NCBI RefSeq assembly: GCF_943734655.1
Contig: NC_071354.1
Span: 1,275,001-1,339,000, forward strand
Direction: 5' to 3'
Length of the DNA stretch: 64,000 nucleotides
DNA from: Sabethes cyaneus
Taxonomy: Eukaryota > Arthropoda > Insecta > Diptera > Culicidae
The translations under genes and the position numbers were made by a program. Shown piece by piece: positions 38,007 through 50,380 of this stretch (the first letter of the stretch is position 1; each line of letters starts with the position of its first letter). The notes under the pieces were generated by a model that was not told where the DNA came from, did not search any database, and was given only the letters and a program-made list of their open reading frames with translations.

Positions 38007-39988
38007 ATGGGTCGGCTAAATCCATGCAAGTTAATAGTGCTTCTTTTACTAATTGATAAAAATTATTCTGCGAGTCGAGAAAAACGCGCAGGCGTCAATT
38101 TATTTACCAGCACTGGAAAGGATGGCAATGCTACACTCGGAGATTACGTAGATTTCAGTAGCGTGTGGGGACTAGATTATGGAAACCCGAATCCAAAGAT
38201 ACGAAAATCCTACGATTTTATAATAGTTGGTGCAGGACCCGCCGGATGTGTTATGGCAAACCGATTATCGGAAAATCCCAGTGTAAATGTGTTACTTTTG
38301 GAACTTGGCAAAGCGGAAATACCCTTAACACAAGACATTCCGACACTTTTTCTCTACCAACCAAGCACGGATTATAACTTTGGATATATAACTGAGCCCC
38401 AAACAAAAGGTTGTTTAGGGATGGAGAATAGACAGTGTCCGTGGCATAACGGTCGTGGTCTTGGAGGTTCAAGTATTATCAACAATATGATTTACACCCG
38501 AGGCAACTTTAGAGACTTTGATTCATGGAATGCATCCGGAAATCCGGGATGGAGTTATGATGATGTGCTGCCGTATTTCATAAAAGCCGAAGACGCAAAT
38601 CTGCGAGATTTTCAATTCAACGGGTATCATGGCAAAGGAGGATATTTGTCGGTAGAACACTCGCCATATCAGACTCTACTACTGTCGGCCCATATTGGAG
38701 GCGCTCAACGCATAGGTTTGCCATATATTGACTATAATACTAGAAAACAAATTGGAGCCTCATACACACAGTTCAATACGCGACGTGGCATACGATGGAC
38801 AGCTGCTCGAGGTCTTCTGTATCCCATTCGAAAAAGGAAAAATTTACATGTACTCACCAGAGCATGGGCAACTGAAGTCATGATTGATGCGAACACAAAA
38901 ACTGCATATGGTGTTCGATACACTAGGAATAAGAATACGTTTACAGTTAGAGCAAAGCGGGAAGTGATCTTATCTGCTGGTGCATTCGAAAGTGCCAAAC
39001 TGCTTATGCTTTCCGGTATTGGTCCTGAAAAACACTTACGTGATCTTGGAATTAGGGTCATACAAAATTTGCCAGTTGGTGAAACTTTATACGAACACCC
39101 TGGTGCGATTGGACCGGTTTTTACCGTCAGCAAGCCGATCGATGGCAATATCAACATTGACGCAATGATCAATTTACCGAATGTGGTAAAATATCTATTT
39201 GGTAAAGGCCCGTTCACGTCTGCACTTGCTGAAGGGTTGGCATACATAAAAACGCCCTTTTCTCCATATCCTACGGAACCGGAATGGCCAGATGTAGAGT
39301 TGATCGAAGTAGCCATTCAAACTGGAGACGATCCTTCCCCCGGTGCCCAGAATTTTTACCGGCTCGACAAACAGCTTTTAGATTCGTACTTCAGACCACT
39401 GTACAATGTACGTGCTTTTATGTATCTGCCTATGCTGATGCATACACGCACTAAAGGATCCTTGAAACTAAAATCATCGAATCCATACGATCATCCAATT
39501 TTCAATTATCAATATTTTGAAGATGAACGAGATCTAGAGGCACTAGTTTACGGCATCAAAGTAATACTTAACATTACCAGCCAAAAACCGTTCACCGACC
39601 TCGGTGTCAGACTGTACACTAAGAAGGTACCTGGCTGCGAACAGTTTGAGCTTGATACAGACGAGTATTGGCGGTGCTACGTTAGAATATTAACTTGTAC
39701 TTATCATCATTATGTAAGAAAAAAAAAGTTCAAATTTTCTTGAGATTTTCTTGACGGTCTACCATTTGATGAGGTTTCATGTCCTTTCAGGTCGGTACTT
39801 GTAAAATGGGACCCGCCACAGACCCTACCGCAGTTGTCGATTCACGTCTACGGGTGCATGGAATGAAGCAACTTCGTGTAGTCGACATTGGAATAGTGCC
39901 ATCACCTCCGACAGCTCACACGGTTGCAATCGCTTATATGATTGGCGATAAAGGAGCAGATATGGTTAAAAGTGACAATGGACTGTGA
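38007..39988 (+). CDS. GMC oxidoreductase C (FAD-dependent, secreted)
   Basis: Two exons, 38007-39713 and 39791-39988, encode 634 residues from the first in-frame ATG. A short hydrophobic signal (KLIVLLLLI) precedes the mature part. Seen in order: DFIIVGAGPAGCVMANRL, GRGLGGSSIINN, SAGAFESAKLLMLSGIGP, NPYDHPIFNYQYF, and the catalytic region HHY|VGTCKMGP with TAHTVAIAYMIGDKGAD, so both catalytic His positions are occupied. The single intron sits at the same place and phase as the last intron of the other members. Together with B it forms a head-to-tail pair that arose by tandem duplication. Substrate unknown. Confidence 0.95.
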
Positions 39989-40416
39989 ACCAATCTTACT
40001 GCACAGTGATATTGGCATAGATTTCTATATTTTAATGTTCGTTTAGCTTCGTAAGTTGTATTTATAATGAGGTGTACCAACGCTGAAAGAACGTGCGCTG
40101 GAAGGCCACGAAGTATGTTCAAACCCAATCGGCAGTCTGCCGAAGCGTGTCATAATGTTCATGATGGTACAAGCAGTTGTTTTGACTAGCGTGTGATATG
40201 TAAAATGTTGTTGTTGTTGTTGTTGGAAGTGGCCAAACTAATTAGTGCAATTCAGGTCAGAAACACCTAAAATAACTTTTGAGATTTATTACGCTTAACA
40301 AAACGGCAATTTTCTTCAAAAATAAATTCAATACGTCATATTTAAAATATTTTTTAATTTGATATTCTTTCTGCTAAATATTTCGAAAAAGCCTACAACG
40401 ACTCCATTCGACAGCC
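39989..40416. other. convergent spacer between GMC C and GMC D
   Basis: 3' flanks of both genes. A short (TTG)n run lies at about 40208-40225. Nothing else recognised. Confidence 0.5.
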
Positions 40417-43400
40417 TTATCGGATGTTATCCTGTTTAATCAGATCCGCCGCTTTCTCACCAATTAGGAAACTATGAGCACAGGTATGGCCGGTCGGTGA
40501 ATCGGGAATAATTCCGACATCGGCTACCCGAAGCCTTTTAATGCCATGTACGCGGAGTCGATGATCCACCACGGCTTCAGGATCGCTAGCTGGTCCCATT
40601 TTGCATGTCGCAACCTGAAACGAACCCACACTGAACTAAGTTGCATCGGTCAACCAGCGAAAATGCTCACCTGGTGCTGGAAGGTTGCAGTCACTGTTCT
40701 AACATGACAACGCCAATATTCCAAGGTGTTGAACTTGTGCTGTTTACAGCCGGGAACCTTATTGCTATACAACTCCACTCTCAGTTTCTCGAATGCTGGC
40801 TGCGAGGTTATTTTTATTACCTGTAGAATTGCGTACACCAATGCTTCCACGTCTCGTTCATCCTCAAAGTACTGGTACTTGAACTCCGGATGATGGAAAG
40901 GATTTGTTGATTTCAAACGTACTTGTCCTCTAGCTCGTGCTTTGAGCAGCATTGGTAGATACATGAATGTTCTCTTATTCGCCAGTGGACGAAAGTATGA
41001 TTGGTCCAACTCATCGGATAGTTGATAAGCAAATTTTACCGCTGGCGAAGAATCAAATCCAAATGAAACGAAAGCTTGCATTACTTCAACATCCGGTAGT
41101 CCGGGATCTGGATCTTCAGCAACTGGTGATTTCACATACAGTAAACTTTCCACTGAGTTTGTCGTTAAGGGTCCTTGGCCATTTCTGAACCGTAGATATT
41201 CTCCAAGTGTGGTCACATTTTCCAAACTTCTATATCCATCGGGATCGTTATGGATGATAAACACTGGTCCATAGACGCCACCGTGCTCTGTTACCTTCCT
41301 ACCGACTGGCAAGTTCTGAATAACTTTTATATTATGCTTTTGGAGATGCTTTGACGGTCCCACTCCGGATAACATAAGAAGCTTAGCACTTTCGAAGGCT
41401 CCCGCTGAAAGAATTACTTCCCGAGTAGCTTTAACTGTGTAGGACTTCTTTTCATGAACAAACTGCACTCCTTTGGCCTCTTTGGTATCTGTAAAGGGTA
41501 AAGCAAAGCATCGGTATCATTGTCAACAACCATACTGAGTACACACCTACGAGGTTCTATCAGAACCTTAGTCACCCACGAGCGGGTCATAATGTGCAAA
41601 TTCGGTCGATCGATGATGTTCTTAAGGTATGCGTTGCCGCCGGTAGCACGGTGTCCGTGGAGCGTGTGCGCCTGCAGGAACGACACTCCGATTAGATCAC
41701 CGGCGTTGTAGTCCAGATAACGGTAACCAACCCGCTGTGCGCTCTTCACAAAGGCTCCAGCGATTTCAGATCTAATAGCAAAAGAAAATTGAAAATATAT
41801 TGTCTTTTTTAAATCAATTTTTATTTTATTGTTTAAGGCCAGGGCTTCGACCGATCCTTTTTTTCTACCGCAGTCCCACCAACGCGCATTCAAATTCACA
41901 CCGTCCGTTTAGTGATGGAATACGAACGCTATGCATAACACAACTGGCAGTTTGCTCAGTCAAACGCCGATGGCACGCAGTAGTATGAACGGATTCTAAA
42001 GCTTTTTAACATTTTCGTTTCGATCAAGTTGCCTTTACCGTTTGGAGCAGCGAATGACTGCAAAACAGTCAAATGACTGGCAGTCACCACGCTTACGAAA
42101 AGCAACCGCATAATCGTATGATTCAATACTACAAAAAATCAGAGGGGTTGTGTACAAGACACGACCGCATATATAGGTGACGCAGGACTACGTAAGTGTC
42201 TTTGTAGTGATAGTAGCATGTATTCATGCTTGTAATCATTCGATTATTCATGTATACATGCTATATGCAACATATATACATGCTACATGCGTTGTATGTA
42301 ACATTTATCAAAGTAGTAACATTGCATACGTTCAATTCTCAAAAGATTGTACATTTGAAAACAATTTAACAAAATCAAGAACACAAACTATTGCTTTCCT
42401 GCTACCTTACTGAAATTAAAGATTGTTTTTATTATCCATGGTTTCCCACGTTGAAGGGACGTTACCAATTCAATCCTATTTTATCAACAGCACATCTTTT
42501 CACTACACTTCTAAGGAACGGCATGCTTTCGTATTCATACAGAGCCGTATTATAACCGAACAGTACAGCTGTAGCACATTTTTCCAACACAGATATCAAG
42601 TACGCCGAGGTTTAATCGTCTCGCAGTAAAGAATTTGCGATCTGTTGGGACAATGAACTTGTGTCATTTTTTCTGGCACACTTCCCTAACACAGACATCA
42701 AATTGGACTAGGTTTAATCACGTTCGTAAGAAATCTATTGGCACGAGGGGGTTTTGTTACTCTCTCTGGCGTACTTCCCAAACAAGGACATCAAAATGGT
42801 CTAGGTTGAACCGCGGTGTTAAGAAATCTTGTTGAAATGAGGAAACTTGGTCACTTGTTTTGGCTTACTTCCCAAGCACAGATATCAAATTGGTATAGGT
42901 TTAGATCATCGTAAAGAATCTTCCAACCAATCACCAAGCAAGAATTCTGGTAAAACATAGGTTTATTATTTTCAATTTTTCAATAGTTCAACATCAAGAA
43001 TCCATACTTTTCTTCATTTGGGTCAATTCTTAGAAGATTTTCCGGTTGATTGATGTAAGAATATTGAAAATCGATCGGAAAACCGCTGAGCTATTAACGC
43101 TCAAAACCTTTCATTTTTCGTGACGCTCGCATTTTTCGATTTTTTGGAATGACACCCTATCGCAAAACTTGCCGTAAGACGTAGTCCTACGTCAAAAAAA
43201 AACAACCACTACATGTGCATGGAAGAAGTCGGTCGGACTCCGTCCAATACAAACGAATATTTTGCTTGCGTCGGACCGACGTCCGGGTGACAAACTATTA
43301 CTGTGAGCAGCCGATTTGGAGACAAAAAGAGAAACGAAAAAATACGTCACCGTATGCTTCCAGTCAGTTTGCAGTTTATATTCTCAAAGCGCAAAGCAAA

Positions 43401-46400
43401 ACGGGAGATCGACTGTTTGCTTTTGCAGAGATGCCGCATGAATTGTAAGACGGCAGCAGCGCAAGCGGCAGCTTGACTGAATTCAAAAAAACAGTCAAAT
43501 GATCGTTCAAAAAGCGGAGTTTGAATGCGGAAAGTTCGCATTCACGGCAGTCACATTCAACTTGCGATCCCTTTTCAAGCCCTGTTTAAGGCACTCTCAG
43601 AAAATAACGGAGGATAGTGTACTGCATAGTAGAGTAACGTAGTATAGGTAAACTCTAAGTGTTTTGAGCAATTATGGCTTGTGTTCAGCTAAATATATGA
43701 CGGATTTTGTGGCAACTCGACCAGAGGTTCTCATGACCATTTCAATATCAAATAAAACTTGTTAGGTGTAAAGCACACATCTAATTGGGGAAACTTATGC
43801 CTCAAAATTTATAAGACCTTCAAAAAAATAATCTATAGGTGATTTTTAGAAAATATCCTGAATTTGAACTGAAAAACTGAAAACTGATGAATGTTTTTTT
43901 CAAGACAGATAATAATGTTACCTACAAATCTTTCATACATCGCAAAATGTATCATATTTAAGGGAAAAAAGTTTTGCTAACAACAACTTTTTCATGTCCA
44001 TGCTGAAAAATAAGGTCGACGGGAAAATTGTCCTAGTTTTTCTGCAATATTTCAAGATTTCCAGTAGCCAGCGAACTCCGGAGATATTCCGAGCGATCCG
44101 GTGGTATGCCAAAATCTGATTTTTTCGTCGCATGTATTTTGTTCTATCAGGGAAATTTAATAACATTTATATTTCGTGTCAAAACGACTTCATTTCCAGT
44201 CAATGCTAAAAGAGTTATGTTCATTTTTGTTGAATCAGTGCCAGTAACATTTATCGTTCAGACCATTTTAGGACAAGGTGAATAGCATATCAAACTTTAA
44301 GGTGAAACAAAAATTTTGACTGGAGTTTCGTATCTGTCAAGAATAAATATACATGGTAGAATTTAATTGGAAAGATTTTGCTCGTGAAAATACCTATATT
44401 CGTTGTGTTCAGATTGGAAGGAAGAATGCATTGAATAGATTTCTATAAACAGAACCCCGCTTTTGGGCCCAAAAACTGCTTCCGAAATTTGGCTCTCCGA
44501 TGAAAAGTTTCCCGTTAAGGTTTTATGAGCCACTGATACTGCAAGCTTTTCCTAGTACACAGTTTGCCATGGCAACCCTGTAGTAGATTCTGGGTACCTC
44601 GGCGGAAATGATCCATAAAGCCAAAATGGCCATAGATGTAGGACGTTACTGACAGCATTTCCAGAACTAATTTCACAAAAATGGCCACATCTCGGTTATT
44701 TTTCGACGGATTCACTAGTTAACTGAAAATTGATCGTAGTGATTGTACTAGAAAAAGATAGGGTACGGGAGGGTATTCCCATCACGCTACTAATTTCGGC
44801 ATACATTACCTTTTTTGACTACACTTTCCCAAATAAAAACTTTGCCGCTATATAACAATACTGAAATGAATGTAGCACTCATAGGCTTTAATGTGTTATA
44901 ACTATTTTCATAAAAATGTAAGTAGTTTGCTTAATTTTATTCAATAAACATCAAACCACTGTTTTTCCACTAGCACGTAACCAGGCTGAAAAAAACTGAA
45001 TCGCCTACGCGTATCCACTCTTGATGATGGTTTGGAAAACACACAATTATGATCACGTTTACTTATTCTAGAAACTAAACAGCTGTGAATATGCTATCAC
45101 AGAACAATTCTACTTTTTTTTATCATGGAAGAACATAAAAATTTCCCTCTGATATGAAAATATAAATCAATATTCATTCACTAGCCATTAGCAGCATTTT
45201 GTTTTTAATTCCAGCGTATGGTGCGTTATTTACACTACTACCAATATATGTGCTGACATATCTGGTATTTGAGTGACAACTGGCGCTAGTGTATATGAAC
45301 GATTCAATGATACACTAGCGCCAGCAGCAAGTTGTTGTTACTGCAAAACTAATTATCTTCAATGAGCCCGGAATGTAGGCAATAGCGAGAAGTTATCTAC
45401 TGGTCTCTCTTTTCTTGTCTCTTTTGATCTGTTTTTGATAAGCATTTAATCGCTGTGCTAGCTATAACGGCCTGTCGGATTTAAAAAACACAGACACCAC
45501 TAAAGCAAATGGGCTCAATTTAGCCGCAGCGACTTCATCATTTCTCGCGACTATAACTCAAATTCAGTAGCGTTTTATTAAGACCAAAATACACGCCGAT
45601 ATTCAGTAAATATTATTCTATCAACTGGTATAAAAATCTTGTCTCGAATAAATATAGTTTCAACGTAGTTCCTGAATATTGTTCAGGCTACCGCTTAATG
45701 GGCTGGAAATACCCACCCGTACCCTACAAGCGATGAAAAAAATCTATTTTTGATGACCCGGAATACCTCTGGTATGTATTACAAGTTCTACACTTTCAAT
45801 TTTGCGTGTCCGGATCATTTTGTCTTACTCATATTCATCCTTAAACCCTCTAACGCCATCTATAGACCCACAATCTTACCGGTTATAGGGTTAATATGGT
45901 GAAAAATAAACATAAATTACAAAAATTACCCATAAGCAAAACACGCATGTGCGCATTCCGGGGCTATCCTATGCTTCCTGGTTTATGTGCTAGTTGAATG
46001 CGCGATCTTGCTCAAGGCTATTTGTGCACCAGCCGCTTGTACATCTGGTTTTGTTCGGAAAATCGTAATTCTTAATTTTGACGTTCCTCCCTTTCTTATC
46101 AGATCACTCCTCCTTTTTTGGCATATAATCTACATTGTTATCAGACAGAAAATTAGGCATTAGATAAGACAAGCAAAGCCCTGTTTTGTTATTTGGGAAA
46201 TTCACTTCTTATCAGGGTCTCCACCCCTTCTTTTTGTCTACCCCATATATAGGTTTTCTTACGTCATGGTTCCATTTGATTAGTTAGTTCTCGAGTTATG
46301 AGGAAATTTGTATTTCATTTGTATAGGAGCCTCCCCTCCTAAAGTAGAGAGAGGTTTCAATGCATCATAGAAAAATACTTGTCTCCAAAAACACCCACAT

Positions 46401-49400
46401 GTCAAATTTGGTTCCATTTGCTTGATTAGTTTTCGAGTTATGAGGAAATTTGTATTTCGTTTGTGTAGAAGCCCCCCCCCCCTCTTAAAAGGGAGAGGGG
46501 TCATTATTCCCCTCCTATAGAGGGGAGGGATCTCAATTCACCATAGAAAAAAAATTGCCTACAAAAACACCCACATGCTAAATATGGTTCCATTCGCTTG
46601 ATTAGTTCTGGAGTTATGCGGAAATTTATTTTTCTTTTGTGTGGCAGCCCCCCTCCTAAAAAGGTAAGGGGTCCTAATTAATCATAGAAAAAATCATGCC
46701 TCCAAAAACACCCACATGCCAAAAATAGTTCCATTTGATTAATTAGTTCTCGAGTTATGAGGAAATTTGTATTTCATTTGTATGGAAGCCCCCCTATTAA
46801 AAGAAAGAGGGGTCATAATTCCCCTCCTAAAGAGGGGAGGGGTCTCAATTCACCATAGAAAAAAATCATGCCTCTAAAAACACCCACATGTAAAATTTTG
46901 TTCCATTCGCTTGATTAGTTCTCGCGTTATGCAGAAATTTGTGTTTCATTTGTATGGGAGCCCCCCCTCTTAGTGGGGGGAGGGGTCTCTAACCATCATT
47001 TGAACCTTCCCTGGCCCCAAAAACCCCTATATGCAAATTTTCACGCCAATCGGTTCAGTAGTTTTCGATTCTATAAGGAACATTCGGGCAGACAGACAGA
47101 AATCGATTTTTATAGGCATAGATTTGTATGGGAGCCTTCCTGTTAGTGGGGGGAGGGGTCTTTTGCCATCGAGAGAACCTTCCCTAGCACCAAAAACCTC
47201 TACATGCAAATTTTCACGCCGATCGGTTCAGTAGTTTTCGATTCTATAAGGAACATAGGGACTGACAGGCAGACAGACAGACAGACAGAAATCCTTTTTC
47301 CTATATACAGTGGACCCCCGTTCGTTTGACCGTTTTTAATCTGAACGCTTTTTAATTTGAACCCCGTTGGTTTGCATGATGTGCAAATTAAAAATGGTAT
47401 CTATAGGTATAGATAATTGCAATTGCCTTTTTCAATCATTATTCGTTTTTGTACCAAAATTGGAACCAAGCGATACATTTTTGTTATTGTATTTGGTATT
47501 GTAGATTTATTTTAACAACGATGATAGCAGCATCGTGTAGTGCTACGGTCTATAATATCTGGCAAAAATATGGGTATTAGAAGTCGACCAACAGTTGAGT
47601 AAATTTTTCGTTTTATAAACTTATCCACGGTTAATCCATGCCTAATTTTGCGCACTTTCTTGTCCATGTTTCTAATTCTGCGCACCTAAAAAGTAACAAT
47701 AAAGACTTATGTTATGTTCTTTATGTGTTTATATGCTGAAAACACCAAAATTCCGGCATTAGCCATTTTCATGATTAAATCCTTGATCCGGCCTTCTTGT
47801 GCTATCCAAGTGGCACAGGAATATTGTTATCATTTTGATTGGCTCATTTTAAATATTTTCTTCTCGATAGCGTGAAGGGCGAATTGATTCGGTTTTCTGC
47901 AAAGTGAACATCGCACGTTAGACTTATATTAAAAATACTACGTTGCATATTTTTAAAGGAAAGCACTGAATACAATCGCTGTTTTCGACTAAAATATGAC
48001 TAAAACTAAATATTCTTTCTAATTACGCTGGCTAATTTGATCATTGCAAACAATTTCGATCATAAATAGGTTATTTTTCTAGAAGGACAGTCTTAGCGCT
48101 GGTGCTAACGACGTTGTTTCCTGACATATAAAATACTTTCAGTTTCACTTTAAATTATTTCGCTATCAAATATTATGGCCCATTTATCAATAATGGCGTA
48201 ATACTCAACAGACATTTACAAAAAAATAACACAATGATCATAGTTATTTATGCACAATGTTAAAAAATACATATGTAATGAAAAATGCGCAGAATTAGGA
48301 GTGGTCAGGTATTTGCAATAATTGCATGGGTTTTTTAAAGAAAGGGACCTTGCGGTAGCTGTAGGTATACATCAACATTCGGTAGGTTTAGTGTTAAAAT
48401 ACCTTTCATTTAGTAGTAACCTCCATAACTCCCCATAACTCCATAACTCGCCCCCGAAGCGGAAAAACGAGTTTGAAATTTTCCAAAAAGGAACAATTAT
48501 ACAATATTAAAACTGGGTTAGAGCGTCCAATGCTCAACGAGAACACGAACAAAGCGTAAAAAAGAGAAAGATATTCTATATTCCGATAAATATTAAAGAT
48601 GTATTTATGTACACCGAGACAGAGTCAGGAAAGCTTGCAGTAACTCCTACGTCCTCTATCTTGACGAGTATTGGCGGAAAAGTAATATGTCGACCACAAG
48701 CAATAGTTTTTCGAAACATTGCATGCACTGTTGAAGGCCAATAACGTAATTATTCTGAACTGCTTTCATTTAGGTTTAAGCTAGTTCAAGCATTTCAAAT
48801 GAGCTTGCTGCCACCCTATAATTTCAAATCAATCTGCATGTTAATTGAATCCATCCGCATGACGAAATATGTGTTGTGTGAAATGATTTTTTTTGTCCTT
48901 AGCAATGCATTGTTCTACTAGAATGCTTCGAATCCGTTGAGAATGGATAGTTGAGAAATGATTATTTGTTCGATATCGTAAGAGCTGTATACCACTTTTT
49001 TGGAATTTGACAGTTTGTTCTATCCTTTGATTTCGTCCAAAATAGACTAGTAAGATATCTTACTTTACTCATCTTGTTTGCTATATTTCCATTATCATGC
49101 ATAAACAAGCAACAATTTGTGTAAATTGGCATTTTTTCTCGCCATTTAACGCTCTCGATAAACGCAAAATAGTGTAAAATGTATATATAATTAACACCAC
49201 TGCCAAGCATTCTGCGCTGAAGCGGTGGTGCATTAATTAGTTGCATGGTAAATGCATGATTAGTCTATGCTAGACTGTAAAAAGAGTGGTTAAATTTAAA
49301 ATACAACCAGAAAATACAATCAGGATCTAAGAAAACACGATTTGTTAACCACACGTAAAATGTTTCCAAAATGATTGAATAATTGAAGCTTATTCATATA

Positions 49401-50380
49401 TTCCAATGAATTATTAAGAATAGTAGTGTTTGAAGCTAATCTAAAATTTGTTCAATGATGAATGTGACCACATTAACAAAAAATATATACTTCTCCATAT
49501 TTTGAGAATTACGTAACTTCCTAAAATTACAGGACCGGTCTAATAACAGAGTAGAACTGCGGAATGTAAACTAGCGAGCTTAAGCCGTCGGTAGAAACTG
49601 GTTTTCAAACAAAGTGTCTTTTATACAATGGTGATCCAGTTTCATTATCATCGACTAAGCTTTCAAGCTACCAAAATGATAGAAAACCTACCTGCTACGT
49701 GCCACATTACACAATCGATTGAAAGCATAAGCCTATCCTACTCACCTGAATGGACAATCCTCCACTGACAGCAGCCCGTCTTTGCCATGGAAACCATTGT
49801 CCTCAAAATCTCGTATGTTCGCTCGCTCGATTTTTCGATAGTAAGGCAATACCTCCTCCCAGCTCCAGCCAGAATTTCCAGCTTGTGCCCAGCTATTGTA
49901 GTCCCGTTTATTTCCTCTGGTGAAAATCACATTGTTGATTATTGAAGATCCGCCAATTCCTCGCCCATGCGCCCAACTACACCGTCTACCGCGCATACCC
50001 TGACAACCATACTTTTGAACCTCGGTCTGATATCCGAAATTGTAATCAGTAGATGCCAATGTAGGTCCAAGCAGGGGTGGATCCGTAATAACAGGAATCT
50101 CACCTTTTCCAATCTCAAGAAGCAACACCGTTCTGGAAGGGTCTTCCGAAAGTCGGTTAGCCAGAACGCAACCAGCTGGTCCTGCTCCAACAATTACGTA
50201 ATCGTAAGCGGGTCTTAATGAAGGATGTCCATAATTAATTTCAAACAAGTCCGCGATTCCAAAATTATTACCTAAAACCGAGCTGAAATTCAGAAAACCA
50301 TTTGCGAATGTTCGAATTCCACACAGAAGCAGCAACAGTCCCGTCACAACTTTACCCAAAGGCTTCGTTTCGCGCCGCAT
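40417..50380 (-). CDS. GMC oxidoreductase D (FAD-dependent, secreted), 8-kb first intron
   Basis: Four exons, 49746-50380, 41551-41771, 40671-41488 and 40417-40614, sum to 623 residues. Exon 1 ends ...CPFR with AG|GTGAGT and exon 2 opens A TCT GAA, completing Arg, so the distant first exon belongs to this gene. The ATG at 50380 precedes a signal peptide (VVTGLLLLLCGIRTFANG). Motifs: DYVIVGAGPAGCVLANRL, GRGIGGSSIINN, SAGAFESAKLLMLSGVGP, and QHQ|VATCKMGP, where Ala replaces the usual Gly of G-T-C-K-M-G. The second catalytic site is TGHTCAHSFLIGEKAAD. Intron positions and internal exon sizes equal those of gene A, its closest relative. Intron 1 (41772-49745) carries a hAT-like element, a TIR element and two tandem arrays. 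Confidence 0.93.
42178..43193. mobile_element. nested TIR element, TGACGYAGGACTACGT ends
   Basis: TGACGCAGGACTACG at 42178 is mirrored by CGTAGTCCTACGTCA ending at 43193, giving a 1016-bp unit. It contains the tandem array at 42575-42935 and no coding region. Superfamily not assigned. Confidence 0.6.
42575..42935. repeat. minisatellite, about 4 units of about 94 bp
   Basis: Units begin at 42575, 42677, 42770 and 42864. Each carries ACTTCCCAANCACAGACATCAAATTGG-like sequence, then AGGTTTAATC and a TAAGAAATCT block. The last unit is partial. The array is the core of the TIR element that surrounds it. Confidence 0.8.
43593..44760. other. GMC D intron 1; partial foldback-family segment
   Basis: Mostly unassigned intron. 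At 44326-44384 a segment (TTTCGTATCTGTCAAGAATA and following) is a diverged relative of one arm of the palindrome at 3379-3623. Confidence 0.5.
44761..45724 (+). mobile_element. non-autonomous TIR element, copy 2
   Basis: The 964-bp element is bounded by TA on both sides. Its inverted ends are GGGTACGGGAGGGTATT and AATACCCACCCGTACCC. It is the inverse-orientation relative of 18664-19641. An internal hairpin, GGCGCTAGTGTAT with ATACACTAGCGCC, is at about 45285-45330. No coding capacity. Confidence 0.85.
45727..46229. other. GMC D intron 1, nothing recognised
   Basis: No bounded feature could be supported. Confidence 0.4.
46230..47310. repeat. tandem array of about 7 diverged 130-170 bp units
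   Basis: The phrase TTGATTAGTTCTCGAGTTAT with GAGGAAATTTGTATTTC and a C-rich GGAGCCCCCCCTCC block recurs near 46270, 46415, 46585, 46730 and 46905. Two variant units follow near 47040 and 47215, with CGGTTCAGTAGTTTTCGATT and a (CAGA)n tail. The variant resembles tails of mosquito LINE or SINE repeats, but this is inference. Confidence 0.75.
47311..47640. other. single pogo-like terminus
   Basis: TACAGTGGACCCCCGTTCG at about 47306-47324, followed by a diverged internal repeat of it (GAACCCCGTTGGTTTGC), looks like one end of a pogo-type element. The matching other end was not found nearby. It resembles the ends of the element at 58632-59691. Confidence 0.45.
47641..48300. mobile_element. candidate TIR element, CCTAATTYTGCGCA ends
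   Basis: CCTAATTTTGCGCAC at 47641 and CTAATTCTGCGCAC at 47672 are mirrored by TGCGCAGAATTAGG at 48286-48299. The interior is AT-rich without coding capacity. No clear target duplication was seen. Confidence 0.45.
48301..49745. other. GMC D intron 1, nothing recognised
   Basis: Intron sequence up to the exon 1 donor; no bounded feature supported. Confidence 0.4.

Larger units (their letters stand above)
41832..43592. mobile_element. hAT-like element with 8-bp TSD, carrying a nested element
   Basis: TTTAAGGC at 41832-41839 and 43585-43592 flanks a unit with inverted ends CAGGGCTTCGACCGATCC and, on the other strand, CAGGGCTTGAAAAGGGATCG. CAG ends and an 8-bp duplication fit hAT. Removing the nested element at 42178-43193 leaves about 730 bp without a transposase. 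The left end is about 70 bp from the exon 2 acceptor of GMC D. Confidence 0.85.
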
